NCBI GenBank assembly: GCA_029260765.1
Contig: JAJDCP010000105.1
Span: 24,120-88,119, forward strand
Reading direction: 5' to 3'
Origin: Planctomycetota bacterium
GTDB lineage: Bacteria > Planctomycetota > J058 > JAJDCP01
Length of the DNA stretch: 64,000 nt
The notes below the pieces were generated by a model. It made no database searches and had not been told where the DNA came from. It saw only the letters and a program-made list of their open reading frames with translations. Positions 36,762 to 46,000 of this stretch are shown piece by piece. The position numbers were made by a program, and so were the translations under genes. Numbering within the stretch: position 1 is the first letter of the stretch; the number at the start of each line of letters is the position of its first letter.

Positions 36762-37859
36762 ATGGAGTTGCTGGCGAGCCTTCAGGATGCGATCGAGGCG
36801 GTTCTGCCGCGTCCCGAATTGGGAAGCGCGATGCCGGGCGCCCGGCGTCTGCTACGCGATGCCTACCACTTCAGCGCTTCGGTGTTGGGAGAGGTCTCGG
36901 CGATCGCCCAGGCCGCGCCGGGCTACGTGCACGAGGCGTTGAAGTACCAGCTGTATCCCCGCCGCATGGAGCATTTCAAGCTCGATGGCGGTCCACAACG
37001 CGGCGCCTTGCGCCGTTTGCGGCGTCTGAATCCGGCCTGGCCTTTTCGAGAGGATTTCGACCCTGAGGATCAAGTTGTCGTCTTCCTGCACGGCTATGTC
37101 GACAACACCGGCGCAGATTTGTCGATCAAACGTCTGGCACAGCTGGGGTACACCGTCTATGCCGTGCGCGTGCCGTTCCTCAGTCCTGTGGCCGTGTTGG
37201 CGGAGCAGCTCTGCGTTCAGCTCGCGCAGATTCGTGCCAAAGAGGGGGCGCGGCGTTTCATTCCCATCGGTCACAGTCTGGGTGGCTTCGTTTGGGATCA
37301 TGTGCTACTGACGCGGCCCGAGCTGGTCGAGCAATACCGCATGCCCCTGTACATTCCCATCGGCAGCCCCCGCCTGGGGACGCTGGTGGCCTTGATCGCG
37401 CCTGGAGGTAGCGGCCGGGACATGCGGCCCGACAGCGTTGTCGTGCGCGAGCATCTGCGGCGCCGTTATCCGCCCGGGCTCGAGATCTACAACTTCATCA
37501 GCCGCTTCGACACCGTGGTGTTTCCGATCGAGACTTCGCTCTGGCCCGACGGGATCAACTACATCTTCTCGGAGACAGGCCACATCGGTCAGCTCGTGCG
37601 GCCGCATGTCGAGTTGGCCATCGAAGAGGTCCTCGCCAGCGATCCCCAGGCTCTGCTGACACGCACGGAGTGGCGTCGCTTCACGCCGACGGCCTTCACG
37701 GCGCTTTGCTCGCGTCTGCCCGAGAGTTTCCAACGCGCGATCGGGGTGGCGGACATGGTGCGTTTCGTGCATGGCGACGAGCGGCTCTGCCGGCGTTTCC
37801 GCATCCGCATCGTCCACCGTGAGCTGCGAGACGGGCGTTTCCCGCGCTTGGAACACTGA
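36762..37859 (+). CDS. Alpha/beta hydrolase (lipase/esterase-like)
   Basis: 365 residues from the ATG at 36762, which follows GGCGGAGGCGG. The core begins VVVFLHGYVDNTGADL and has the nucleophile elbow GHSLGG, a plausible acid in SRFDTVVFP and a His in TGHIGQL, giving a full Ser-Asp-His set in the usual order. The layout HG...GHSLGG...FDxxV...GH is like PGAP1/lipase-type hydrolases that act on membrane lipids or large esters. No signal peptide is seen, so it is probably cytoplasmic or peripheral to the membrane. The gene is followed 141 bases later by a stress protein on the same strand. Confidence 0.82.
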   Translation: MELLASLQDAIEAVLPRPELGSAMPGARRLLRDAYHFSASVLGEVSAIAQAAPGYVHEALKYQLYPRRMEHFKLDGGPQRGALRRLRRLNPAWPFREDFDPEDQVVVFLHGYVDNTGADLSIKRLAQLGYTVYAVRVPFLSPVAVLAEQLCVQLAQIRAKEGARRFIPIGHSLGGFVWDHVLLTRPELVEQYRMPLYIPIGSPRLGTLVALIAPGGSGRDMRPDSVVVREHLRRRYPPGLEIYNFISRFDTVVFPIETSLWPDGINYIFSETGHIGQLVRPHVELAIEEVLASDPQALLTRTEWRRFTPTAFTALCSRLPESFQRAIGVADMVRFVHGDERLCRRFRIRIVHRELRDGRFPRLEH

Positions 37860-38000
37860 GGGTGTTTCGGATTTGTAACGACCATCCCCCCGATGTTACC
37901 GATCTCGGCGCGCCCGGCGTCCGTCCGCCGCCTACGGGGCGCTCGGTCGCTGGTCCAGCGTTTGCACAGGCAGGCACGGACGCCGTGCGGAGGATCCGGC

Positions 38001-38933
38001 ATGAAAATCGAGCACATTCTGGCAGCTGTCGACTTTTCACCAGCCTCGGGACATGCTCTGCGGGGGGCGACCCAGGTGGCTTCACGCAGCGGCGCGAAAC
38101 TGACGGTGCTGCATGCCCACGGGCGCCGTGATGAGGCCGAAACCCGGGCACTGCTCGCCGGTTTCGTGCAGACCTGGCGGGCCCGCGATTGCGGCGAGTT
38201 CGAGTTGGAGAAGGTGGTCGTGCGCAGCCGCGCAGCCTACGCCACGCTCGCCTTCGCAGCCAAGGAAGCTGTCGACCTGATCGTCTGTGGCTCGCGTGGC
38301 CGCACCGGCCTCAAACGGCTGCTGCTCGGCAGTGTCGCCGAGAAGCTGGTGCGCATGTCGGGTTGTCCGGTCTGGGTCTTCCGCGAGCCCCCTCGAGAGA
38401 TGCACCTGCAGAAGGTCTTGCTGGCCTGTGATCTGCGCGAGATTCCCGAAGAGATCTCCGCCGCCGCGGAGCGCATTACGCGGCTGTTCGAGGCCCAATT
38501 GACGGGCATGTACGTCGTACAGCGCAGCGATTTCCACGGCGACAAGTCCGAGTACCTCGATGCCTGGTACCTCGAGACTGAGACCGAGGCGCGCAAGGAC
38601 CTGGCCAAGGCCCTGCCCGATGCGCAGGCGCTGGTCGACGTCGGCGAACCCGCCGAGCGCATCCTCGCCCGCGCGGCCGAGAAGGGGGTCGACCTGATCG
38701 TCTGCGGAAGCCACCAGCGGCGCGGCCTGGATCATTGGATTCTGGGCAGTGTCTCGGAGAAGCTGGTGCGCCAGGCGCAATGCTCGGTGCTGTGCGTGCC
38801 GCTGGTTCCGCTGTTGCCGGGTGAGGACGCTCATTGGTGGAGCTCGCGGGAAGGCCTCGAGAAAGACTGGCAGGAGGAGTTCGGCGAGCCCGAAGCGCCC
38901 GAAGCGCCCGAAGAGCCCCCCGACTCTCAGTAG
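38001..38933 (+). CDS. Tandem universal stress protein (two UspA domains)
   Basis: 310 residues, with GGAGG 8 bases before the ATG. Each half carries a UspA domain: ILAAVDFSPAS...IVCGSRGRTGLKRLLLGS in the first and VLLACDLREIP...IVCGSHQRRGLDHWILGS in the second. The G-x2-R/x-G-x9-G-S ATP-binding pattern is present in both, so both could bind ATP. A Glu/Pro-rich tail (EAPEAPEEPP) ends the protein. USPs respond to starvation, oxidants or anaerobiosis. The stop overlaps the convergent PLP-enzyme gene by 7 bases. Confidence 0.92.
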   Translation: MKIEHILAAVDFSPASGHALRGATQVASRSGAKLTVLHAHGRRDEAETRALLAGFVQTWRARDCGEFELEKVVVRSRAAYATLAFAAKEAVDLIVCGSRGRTGLKRLLLGSVAEKLVRMSGCPVWVFREPPREMHLQKVLLACDLREIPEEISAAAERITRLFEAQLTGMYVVQRSDFHGDKSEYLDAWYLETETEARKDLAKALPDAQALVDVGEPAERILARAAEKGVDLIVCGSHQRRGLDHWILGSVSEKLVRQAQCSVLCVPLVPLLPGEDAHWWSSREGLEKDWQEEFGEPEAPEAPEEPPDSQ

Positions 38934-40204
38934 AACCGCCTGCCCATGCCCCGGTAGGTCGGCACGCGGCCACAGAGCTCGTCTGCGCGCTTGAGCAGAT
39001 AGCTGTCGAAGTGCTCGGCGATCTCCCCCGCCTTCGCGGGCCTGAAAAACACCGGGTCTCCCAGTCGCAGCTCGAGCCCCGGAGGAAGGCGCAGCGGCGT
39101 CTGCACTTCGCCGCAGCCTTCATCGGCGAGCAGTCGCAGTCCCGCGGGCCGGAAGGGAACCGGAGCTTTGTCCGGTCCGCAGGATCCACTAGCGATAAAG
39201 CCCCCACTCTGGCAGGTCACGATCCTCGGCTGCGGTCGGCGCGTCACGGGCAGCGCAAAGCAGAAAGCGGGCTGGTTGCGGTTGTTTCCGTAATAGTCGA
39301 ACAGCTGCGACTGCAGGAAGCCCGAGCCCGCTGTCACCTCGGTCAGCCAGGGCTCGGCGGCTGAGCTCTGCAGGCTACCGGTGCCGCCTCCATTGAACAG
39401 CACGCCATCGACTCCCAGCTCAGTGAGCAGCGCAGCGATCTCGCGGCGCCGCCGGGCCACATCGCGAACGGAACGCCGCTGCATCCAGCGGACCCCCAGA
39501 TTGAGCAGCGGGGAGAAGGGGTTGCGGTCGGCCAACCCCGCCACCTGCGCCTCATAGCCCATCACTCCTGCCAGCACGAGCTGCTCGGAGGCCTGCAGCT
39601 GTTCGCAGATGGCGCGCAAGCTGGCCAGATCTCGGATCGACGAGCGCTGTACCCCCAGATGGGGTCCGCGTCGACCGAGTGGCCGGTAGGACACATCCAC
39701 ATCGACGCAGATCGGCAGCTTCGCGGCCTGACGCCCTGCGCTCAGCGCACGCCAGCCGCGCTCGTAGAGCTCGAGGTGCGCGGGGCCATCGGCCATCGCG
39801 ACGACCTGTGCGCCCTGCTCGCGCAGCGCAAACAGACGGCGGATATCGTCGGGCTGGAAGCTCGGGTAGGCGATCAGCAGGTCGTCGAAGCCCTCGGCGA
39901 ACAGCAGCTCTGCTTCTGCCGCCGCGAAGCACATCAGCCCGCCCCAGACTTCGCCGGCGCGCTGTTGGATCCGTCGCAGCAGCTCGGGCACGCGCACGGA
40001 CTTGGAGGCGACCCTGAGGCGTTTGCCACCTGCACGCGCCAGGGCGCACAGCCGGTCGCAGTTCGCCTCGAAGACATCGAGATCGACCAGCATCAGCGGC
40101 AGCTGCTCGTCGGCCAGCAGGCGGCACAGCCGGGTATGATCCCAGGGATCTTGCAGCGAGAGCGGCGTGGTGCCGGACGCGGTTTGCGGCAAAGACTCCG
40201 CCAT
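38927..40204 (-). CDS. PLP-dependent D-threonine aldolase/amino-acid deaminase-like protein
   Basis: 425 residues. An alanine-racemase-type TIM barrel begins LPLMLVDLDVFEANC, with the likely PLP lysine in RVASKSVR. The second domain has the D-threonine aldolase/D-serine dehydratase-like segments VTAGSGFLQSQLFDYY and CGEVQTPLRLP. The family cleaves or deaminates D-amino acids, usually with a divalent metal bound near the C-terminus; candidate His/Cys residues are few (HFDSY, SCGPDK), so the metal site is unclear. It is monocistronic, with a short intergenic space to the small protein on the other strand. Substrate is not predictable. Confidence 0.82.
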   Translation of the reverse strand: MAESLPQTASGTTPLSLQDPWDHTRLCRLLADEQLPLMLVDLDVFEANCDRLCALARAGGKRLRVASKSVRVPELLRRIQQRAGEVWGGLMCFAAAEAELLFAEGFDDLLIAYPSFQPDDIRRLFALREQGAQVVAMADGPAHLELYERGWRALSAGRQAAKLPICVDVDVSYRPLGRRGPHLGVQRSSIRDLASLRAICEQLQASEQLVLAGVMGYEAQVAGLADRNPFSPLLNLGVRWMQRRSVRDVARRRREIAALLTELGVDGVLFNGGGTGSLQSSAAEPWLTEVTAGSGFLQSQLFDYYGNNRNQPAFCFALPVTRRPQPRIVTCQSGGFIASGSCGPDKAPVPFRPAGLRLLADEGCGEVQTPLRLPPGLELRLGDPVFFRPAKAGEIAEHFDSYLLKRADELCGRVPTYRGMGRRFY

Positions 40205-40265
40205 CGATCGTTCCTGTGAGTCAGGTCAGAGGGCTTCAGTGTAGGAGGCCCCGGACAGGCTTCCA

Positions 40266-40571
40266 GTGTTTTTCGGGTATGATCTGCCACAGCTTGTTTT
40301 GTCAGCCCGACCCTCCAAGAGAGCAAACAGGCATGTCGATGCCCAGTGCAGCGCCTGGCAGATCCACCGCATACAGAGCCAGCAGGATCCGCAGTTGTTG
40401 TTGGAGGTCTTCGAATGGGTCGACGACCAGGCCTTCGAGCGCGCCCAGCAGAACCCGCAGGCGCTGGAGTGTTGGGGCGGCTTTGAGAGCCTGTGGATCG
40501 ACGGCGGCTTCGGTGTCGAGCGGTTTCCCGAGGCGAAGCTGCCCTGGGCGCAGTTCGCCTCCATCGCCTGA
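40266..40571 (+). CDS. Small protein resembling dimeric alpha-beta barrel (ABM-like) proteins
   Basis: 101 residues from a GTG; no strong Shine-Dalgarno is visible, so the start is uncertain. The segment LLLEVFEWVDDQAFERAQQN then ALECWGGFESLW follows the pattern of short ferredoxin-like ABM/DUF proteins, in which a strand ends E-x-x-x-W and a helix with A-x-x-x-P precedes W-x-x-x-E. Codon third positions are GC-rich like the neighbouring genes, which supports coding. Function is unknown. It converges with the small secreted protein gene. Confidence 0.5.
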   Translation: MFFGYDLPQLVLSARPSKRANRHVDAQCSAWQIHRIQSQQDPQLLLEVFEWVDDQAFERAQQNPQALECWGGFESLWIDGGFGVERFPEAKLPWAQFASIA

Positions 40572-40592
40572 GGACGGGCCCTGGGCTTGCCC

Positions 40593-41030
40593 TCAGTCCG
40601 CAAACCGCCAGAGCACGAACACGCCGCCTTTGAAGCTGCTGCCCGGCGGATTCTTCACCGACCCGCTCAGCGCCTGCAGGGCGAAGGGCATGGCGTCGGC
40701 GAGTTGCGCGCTGAATGTGCTGCGCAGCTTGCCGATCTCGACCTCCAGCTCGAGGTTGGTGCCGTCCAGGCGACCTTCGCAATTGCCGCGGTAGACCTGC
40801 AGCGACTCCTCATCCGGAACCTCGAGGCGGTAGCTGCCTCGCACGGCATCATCTTCGACCTCCAACTCGACGAACAGGCGACCGCGGAAGCCCGTTATGT
40901 CGATGTATTCCCCTTCCCAGCTTCCCGCCAGCAACACGGGCTCACCGTCGGCGCGGGCCTCGGACAACGGCACAAACAGCCAGCCCGCGCCGGCTAGAGT
41001 CAGGACAATCAGCAACATCTTCGTTCGCAT
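40593..41030 (-). CDS. Small secreted protein of unknown function
   Basis: 145 residues from the ATG at 41030, with AGAGG 5 bases upstream (a GTG one codon earlier is too close). The signal peptide MLLIVLTLAGAGWLFVPLSE ends near ARA-DG. The mature part is beta-rich, with GSWEGEYIDI, LFVELEVEDDAVRGSY and LELEVEIGKLRSTF, suggesting a small lipocalin-like or beta-sandwich fold. No family was recognised. Its upstream region of about 216 bases is shared with the divergent VWA protein gene. Confidence 0.65.
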   Translation of the reverse strand: MRTKMLLIVLTLAGAGWLFVPLSEARADGEPVLLAGSWEGEYIDITGFRGRLFVELEVEDDAVRGSYRLEVPDEESLQVYRGNCEGRLDGTNLELEVEIGKLRSTFSAQLADAMPFALQALSGSVKNPPGSSFKGGVFVLWRFAD

Positions 41031-41246
41031 CACAACCTCTGGTAGAGTCTCAGTTGCTGATCAGACACCGGAAGTCTGCGGGCATTCACGGGCTTCTTGG
41101 GAACTGCCAAGCGGTAGTTGTCAGCTGACAACAGGCTGACACGCTAGTGCGTTCCAAGCTCGATGGTCGGCCGCCTGGAGTGCGGCTTGGCGGCATCGGC
41201 ACTGCGCTTGCTTCAGGCAGTCCGACGCCAGCACGGAGAGACTGTC

Positions 41247-43007
41247 ATGCGCCGAATCCTTCCACTGCTCCTGATCTTCATGGCCAGCGCGCGCGCTGAA
41301 GACTGGGAGGATCAAGCCAGCTGGTTGCTCCAAGCGGGCAGCGAGGACGAGGTGATCGCGGGCGTGGAGCTCTGCGTGCAGAACGACTCCGAGCGCGCGG
41401 CACGGCTTCTGTGCCGTGTGCTCGCGGGCCTGCCCCAATCGGACCTCGACGACCTGCGCGACGACTACGCTGCGTCCGTCGATGCCGGCAACGCCCCCAT
41501 CGGCCTGGGCTATACAGAGCAAGAGCTCGAGCGTCGACCGTTCCGCATGCGGGGGCCGCAGGACGGCGGACAGAGTGTGAAGCTGGCGCTGAGCATCAAC
41601 GCCCACATGGCGTTGGAGCGCGAGATCTGCGCAGGCCTGGCAGGGTTGCGCTCGAGTGAAGCGACCTTGTGGTTGCAGACCAAGGGGCTGGAGCACAAGT
41701 CCTGGAAGGTGCGCTGCGAGGTGGCCGCGGCGTTGGGGAAGATCGCTGCACAGAGCTCGGTGCCCTTGCTCGAGGCGGCCCTGGAAGACCGCAAGTGGCC
41801 GGTGCAGCTGATGGCAGCCGAGGCGTTGGCGCAGTTGGGGGCGCGCGAGACTGCGGGCAGCCTGGAGGCGTTGCTCGACCACAAGCAGTGGCAGGTGCGG
41901 CTGACGGCCGTCGAGGCCCTGACACGTCTGCAGGCCCTGCCCAGTGTCGCGCGCCTGATCGACTGCCTGGAGATCGAGAGCGGGCGGCTGCATAGCGAGC
42001 TCGAGAGCGCACTGCGCAGCCTGACCGGCGAGAGCATTGGGGGGGACGCCCGCCTGTGGCGCGACTGGCTGGCCGTACACGGTCCCGCCCTGGCCGACGG
42101 CAGCTACCGCAAGCCCTCTGGCCAGCACGCGACCGTTCCGCGTGCTTTTGGGACCTTCTTTGGAATTCCGGTGGACTCCGAGCAGGTGTTGTTCGTGATC
42201 GACTTCTCGAAGTCGATGCAGCGCGGCTTCCCCCGCCTGCCGGTCGAGGAGAGAGTGGCGACTGGTGAGGACGGGGAAGATCCGCATCCAGAGCTGCAGG
42301 TGGCCGGAGAGACCCGTATCGCCGAGGCACAGGAGCAGACGCTGCGTGTGCTGGCCGCGCTTCCCCGCAGCGCGGACTTTGGCGTGATGGTCTACCACTG
42401 GGGTGTGGAGATGTTGACCGATGGGATGGTGGCTGCCAAGGCGCGGACCGTCGAGCGGACGGCTGGAGAGCTGCTCGAGCAGCCGCTGGGACTGGGCACC
42501 AACATCTTCGACGCGCTTGAGCGCGCCTATGATCTGACCGGTACGGGCAAGCTGGAGAAGAACGCGCGCATGCCCGTCGACACCATCTATTTCCTGTCCG
42601 ACGGATCGCCGACTTCGGGGCGCTATGCCAAGCATGCGAAGATCCTCGAGCAGGTCAAGCACTGGAACCGCTTGCGCAAGCTGCGTATCCACACCGTGCT
42701 GATCCGCGATGTCGAGGACACCGGGCCCCGCCAGGCCGATCGCTTCATGCTGCAGCTGGCGGCTCTGACGGGGGGGCAGTTTGTAGACGCCGGGGATGAC
42801 CTGGAAGCAGCACCCGGGGGGCAGGCGCAGCCTCGGCCGGGCGCCGAAGACATGATCGGGCGCTTCGACACGGATGGCGACGGCCGCCTGAGCCGGGAAG
42901 AGGTTCCTCCGCGGGTCGCCCGCCGCTTCGAGCAGGCCGACACGAACCGGGACGGTTGGCTGGATGCCGGGGAAGCCGCTGCCCTGCTAGCCCAACGCCC
43001 ACGCTGA
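41247..43007 (+). CDS. Secreted HEAT-VWA-EF-hand protein
   Basis: 586 residues from the ATG at 41247, with GGAGAG 6 bases upstream. After a signal peptide (RRILPLLLIFMASARA) come HEAT-like repeats (HKSWKVRCEVAAALGKIAAQ, RKWPVQLMAAEALAQLG, HKQWQVRLTAVEALTRLQ), then a VWA domain with the MIDAS D319-F-S321-K-S323, and two EF-hands starting at D541 (DTDGDGRLSREE) and D565 (DTNRDGWLDAGE). Calcium from the EF-hands and a MIDAS metal could both control partner binding at the cell surface. The combination is typical of large-genome environmental bacteria, but no role is known. Its stop abuts that of the convergent peptidase fusion (TGATCA). Confidence 0.88.
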   Translation: MRRILPLLLIFMASARAEDWEDQASWLLQAGSEDEVIAGVELCVQNDSERAARLLCRVLAGLPQSDLDDLRDDYAASVDAGNAPIGLGYTEQELERRPFRMRGPQDGGQSVKLALSINAHMALEREICAGLAGLRSSEATLWLQTKGLEHKSWKVRCEVAAALGKIAAQSSVPLLEAALEDRKWPVQLMAAEALAQLGARETAGSLEALLDHKQWQVRLTAVEALTRLQALPSVARLIDCLEIESGRLHSELESALRSLTGESIGGDARLWRDWLAVHGPALADGSYRKPSGQHATVPRAFGTFFGIPVDSEQVLFVIDFSKSMQRGFPRLPVEERVATGEDGEDPHPELQVAGETRIAEAQEQTLRVLAALPRSADFGVMVYHWGVEMLTDGMVAAKARTVERTAGELLEQPLGLGTNIFDALERAYDLTGTGKLEKNARMPVDTIYFLSDGSPTSGRYAKHAKILEQVKHWNRLRKLRIHTVLIRDVEDTGPRQADRFMLQLAALTGGQFVDAGDDLEAAPGGQAQPRPGAEDMIGRFDTDGDGRLSREEVPPRVARRFEQADTNRDGWLDAGEAAALLAQRPR

Positions 43008-46000
43008 TCAGTCTTCGCCCATCAGCTCCCGCAGCATGAACTCGACGATCAGGCGTTGGTTGTGGCTGCCGCGGATGCCGTGGCGGCTGCTGGGGTAGAC
43101 CATCATCTCGAAGTCCCGGTCGTGCTTCTGTAGAGCCTCTGCGAGCCGCAGCGTGTTCTGCAGATGCACATTGTCGTCGGCGCCCCCGTGCAGCAGGAGC
43201 AACGCGCCGTGAAGGTCCTGCGCCGCATCGACCACCGAGGTGCTCTGGTAGCCCCCGGGGTTGTTCTGGGGCGTGTCCATAAAGCGCTCGGTGTAGATGC
43301 TGTCGTAGAAGCGCCAGTCGGTGACGGGAGCTCCCGCGACACCCGCACGGAAGCGCTGGCTGTGGGTCATCGCGAAGGCCGTCAAGAAGCCGCCATAGCT
43401 GTGGCCGCTGATGCCCAGGCGTTGGGAGTCAACCCAGGCCTTCTGCGTCAGCCAGTCCAGGGCCGCCTCGAGATCCGCCAGTTCGGACACACCGAGCTGT
43501 CTGTAGGCGCTCCAGGCCGATGCGGCGCCCTTGCCGCTGGCGCTGCGCGGGTCGCAACGGAAGATCACAAAGCCGAGCGAGGCGAGCATCTTCTCGTACA
43601 GCCGGCCACTCCGCCAGGCGTCGCGGACCGTCGGAGAGTGAGGGCCGCCGTAGGTCTGCAGCCAGACCGGATAGCGCTTGGTTGCGTCGAAGTCGGGCGG
43701 ATAGGTCAGCTGGGCTTCGAGCACAAAGCCGTCAGGCAGAGGGATCTGCAGGTTCTCCAGCCGCCCCAGACGCAACGAGGCGAGCTCTGCCACCGGATTG
43801 CTGTCGATCCAGCGTTGCCTCCGCCCCTGCGTGTCGAGCAGGGCGACCCGGGGCGGCATGTCGGTGCGGCTCCAGGTGTCGATGCACAGTTTGCCATCGG
43901 GGCTGAGGGCGAAACTGTGGCTGCCGGCTTCGAAGCTGATCCGCCGCAGGCCGCTGCCGTCCAGGCCGATACGGTACAGCTGCTCACCAGTCCAGCTGTC
44001 GCGCGTGCAGCGGAAGAACAGCTGTCCAGCGTCTTCATCGAGCAGCTCGATGGCCCGCACTTCCCAGGCGCCCTCCGTCAGCGCGCGCCGCAGCCGGCCG
44101 TCGGCTTCGAAGTGGTAGAGGTGGGCGAAGCCGGTGCGCTCGCTGCTGAGCAAGAAGCTGCCGTCCTTCAAGAAGCGCGGCGGGCCGGGGTTGTCCACCC
44201 AGGCTCCGGTCGTCTCGCGGAACAGCCGCTCGACGCTTCCGGCGCGCAGCAGATTCATGTCCAGCCAGGTCTGCGCGCGGTCCTGGGCGTAGAAGAAGAC
44301 GGCCTCGCTGTCGGGCAGCCAGCCGACCCGGGTGATCAGCGTAGCGTCGGCCGGGTAGTCTTGGAGCTGGGCCCAGGACAGCGCGCCCGTTTGTGCGTCG
44401 AGCACTCCCAGCTGCACCTGTGGGTTGGGATCCCCCGCTTTGGGGTAGTGGACGTGCTCGAGGCGCGGCGGCACGGTGCTGTGGTTGACCAGCGGAAAGC
44501 GCGGCACGGGGCTGTCGTCGAACTGCAGAAAAGCGATCCGCTGGCTGTCGGGACTCCACCAAAATGCGCGCCGCCGTCCGCGTCCGTAGACTTCTTCCAT
44601 GTAGACCCAGTCGGTCTTGCCGTTGCTCAAGGTGTCGCTGCCATCGAAGGTCAGGCGCCGCTCCTTGCCGGAAGCCACAGCGACCAGGAACAGATCGTGC
44701 TCGCGCACAAAGGCCACGTGCTGGTCGTCAGGGCTGAGCAGGGCAAGCTCTTCTGCCTGCTCGGGGGTCTCAGTCAGACGGCGCACGCTGCCGTCCAGGG
44801 CGCCCCAGTACAGGTCGTTGGCGTGCGTGAAGAGCCGGCCGCGGGTCGGGTCGTGGCTGGCCTGTGCGCGGCCCAGCAGCTGGCGCGCCTGCTTGCTGCT
44901 GAGCTCAAGGGTGTCCTGCAGGGCTGCTTGCAAGGAGCCCTCATCGCGACCCGGATACAGCACCGCGCGCCCGCTGCGGGCATCGACCCGGTACAGCTTG
45001 CCCGCGCGGCGCTGCAGGTAGCTGTCCTTGTCCAGCCACTCGAGGCCGCGGCTGTGTCTCTCTCCCATGCGGTTGAGGCCGCCGGCGTAGGCCTCGAAGC
45101 TCAGCTCTGCCGGGGGCGCAGCTTCTTCGGGCAGGTCCGGAAGGCGCGCCGTCAGCAAGCTGTGCGCCTCGACCAGCCGCACCAGAGGCAGCGATGTCCC
45201 TGGCTGCAGCCAGGCGTCCAGCATTCCCCAGCGCGCCAGGCCATCTTCGGCCTCGGGCTCGAGCAGCACCACTGCCAGGTTCCCCAGCGGCTGCGCACAA
45301 CGCACCACCCGACTGCCCGCTCGCACCCAGGTCGTCTCTGCCTGCAGGGTGACATCCAGGTTCGCGAGCAGGTGTCCTTCGTAGGGCCGCTCTTCATAAC
45401 TGAGGCTATCTAGTTGGTAGGTCTCGACGGCCAGCTGGAGGTCTTCACGCAGCTCTTCGACTTCGATGCCGTGGCGGCGCAGCGTCTGCTCGAGCTCTTT
45501 CAGAGCGGCTGGAAAGATATAGGCGATCGGGCGCCGCACCTTCTGGCGCGCCACCGCCAGGCCGTCGTACAGGCAGCTGTAGTTGCGCGCCAGGCCGTCT
45601 TCGTCGAAGCCGAACACGGTGTAGGGCTCGGGGAAGGCCTGGTTGACGGTGGCGATGGCCACAGAGTCCCCTTCGGCCTCGCGCGTGTCCCGGTCGGCCT
45701 GCTCGATGAGCGTGCGGATTGCGCCGTGGCGCTCGCCTGCCAACGCAGCCAGCGCGTGCACAAAACGGTAGCTGCTGCGTACGCGGCGTTCATAGGGCGC
45801 GTAGGCGTAGGCCTCCGACAAGATGGCGATGCGGTTGCGTAGCCCGCCGTAGTGCGTGCTGTAGCGCGGCATCGCGGGGTAGGTGTGCCAGCGGCTGTGG
45901 TCTTCGGAGAAGTTGCCGTAGAAGAACAGGCTGTCCCCTTGGGCAGCCAGCCGTTCGCCGGCGGCCGGCAGCAACACGTCGCGGGCGAACTCGAGCACCT

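Noticed and set aside
43164..45413. Long plus-strand frame opposite the peptidase fusion
   Set aside because: Both peptidase domains on the minus strand have full catalytic sets. The plus frame is low-information shadow sequence.
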